Below are positions 6,272 to 6,540 of a stretch of DNA of 6,540 bases, piece after piece. The stretch's first letter is position 1. Each line of letters begins with the position of its first letter. This DNA comes from Opitutaceae bacterium (lineage in GTDB: Bacteria; Verrucomicrobiota; Verrucomicrobiia; Opitutales; Opitutaceae): the NCBI GenBank assembly GCA_023269455.1, contig JAHFTG010000123.1, positions 1 through 6,540 of the forward strand, written 5' to 3'. The position numbers were made by a program, and so were the translations under genes. The notes under the pieces were generated by a model, which did not search any database, was not told the origin of the DNA, and saw nothing but the letters and a program-made list of their open reading frames with translations.

Positions 6272-6287
6272 CAACCCTTTTATCCCC

Positions 6288-6540
6288 ATGATTTCTTGGA
6301 TTCAGAAAACCTTCCAGCAGCACTTTCGCACCATCTTTTTGGTCCTGCTGGGCCTCGTCATCGTCTCGTTCGTCTTCTCGTTTGGCCCCTCCTCCGGCCT
6401 GAACGGCGCGCGCCCCAAAGTCCTCAGCCGGAACTTCTTCGACCTTAACCTCAGCTCGCCCGATGACCAGCAACGCCTCATGGGCGACGCCAGCCTGAGC
6501 GTCCAGCTTCAAGCCGGTTACGACGCCCTTCAAGCCGAGC
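6288..6540 (+). CDS. SurA_N/PpiD-like membrane-anchored protein, N-terminal part (cut by window edge)
   Basis: The first 84 codons of a longer protein are present. The start MISWIQKTFQQHFR is followed by a single hydrophobic helix (about residues 15-32, TIFLVLLGLVIVSFVFSF), then GP and a soluble segment. That segment contains VLSRNFFDLNLSSPDDQQRL (45-64) and MGDASLSVQLQAGYDALQAE (65-84). A short basic cytosolic end, one uncleaved-looking anchor and then a region in which the 'FF..NL.S..D.QRL..DA..S.QLQ' pattern leads into helices match the SurA N-terminal domain (PpiD-type) proteins. These are periplasmic folding chaperones or peptidyl-prolyl isomerases tethered to the inner membrane. The catalytic rotamase domain, if present, would lie beyond the window. 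The start is ATG 6288 with no Shine-Dalgarno sequence. It follows the YihY gene by 161 bases and may have its own promoter. The family is likely but unproven from this fragment. Confidence 0.72.
   Translation, partial: MISWIQKTFQQHFRTIFLVLLGLVIVSFVFSFGPSSGLNGARPKVLSRNFFDLNLSSPDDQQRLMGDASLSVQLQAGYDALQAE

Overview
The window looks like a chromosomal housekeeping segment from a high-GC bacterium of the Verrucomicrobiota, most plausibly an Opitutaceae-like lineage. That placement is an inference. It rests on the strong G/C preference at third codon positions, the absence of Shine-Dalgarno sequences, and the N-terminus of the last gene, which resembles the SurA_N-type membrane-anchored proteins I associate with that group. 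I see no mobile element, CRISPR array, tRNA or rRNA.

Left arm, minus strand, read from right to left. A solitary pyrimidine/thymidine phosphorylase gene (461-1804) ends at a strong intrinsic terminator (405-437). Beyond it lie a 52-residue two-helix membrane protein of the PLDc_N type (209-367) and the first 48 codons of a beta-class carbonic anhydrase (1-146), which runs off the window.

The 183-base divergent gap (1805-1987) separates this arm from the right arm. It contains several short inverted repeats, two of which could form alternative hairpins in the argS leader.

Right arm, plus strand. It starts with a complete arginyl-tRNA synthetase gene, argS (1988-3745). After 128 bases comes a GYF_2-domain multi-pass membrane protein (3874-4623). 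Nine bases further is a YihY/BrkB-family membrane protein with a cytosolic winged-helix-like tail (4633-6126). After a 161-base gap with short repeats comes the start of a SurA_N/PpiD-like membrane-anchored protein (6288-6540), cut by the window end.

The genes do not form one pathway: they cover translation, nucleoside salvage, CO2/bicarbonate chemistry and envelope functions. The only pair likely to be coupled is the GYF_2 protein and the YihY protein. The most unusual observation is that the phosphorylase lacks the family's signature glycine-rich loop and its active-site histidine while keeping the other catalytic and phosphate-binding residues. I did not find a convincing new multi-gene system here.
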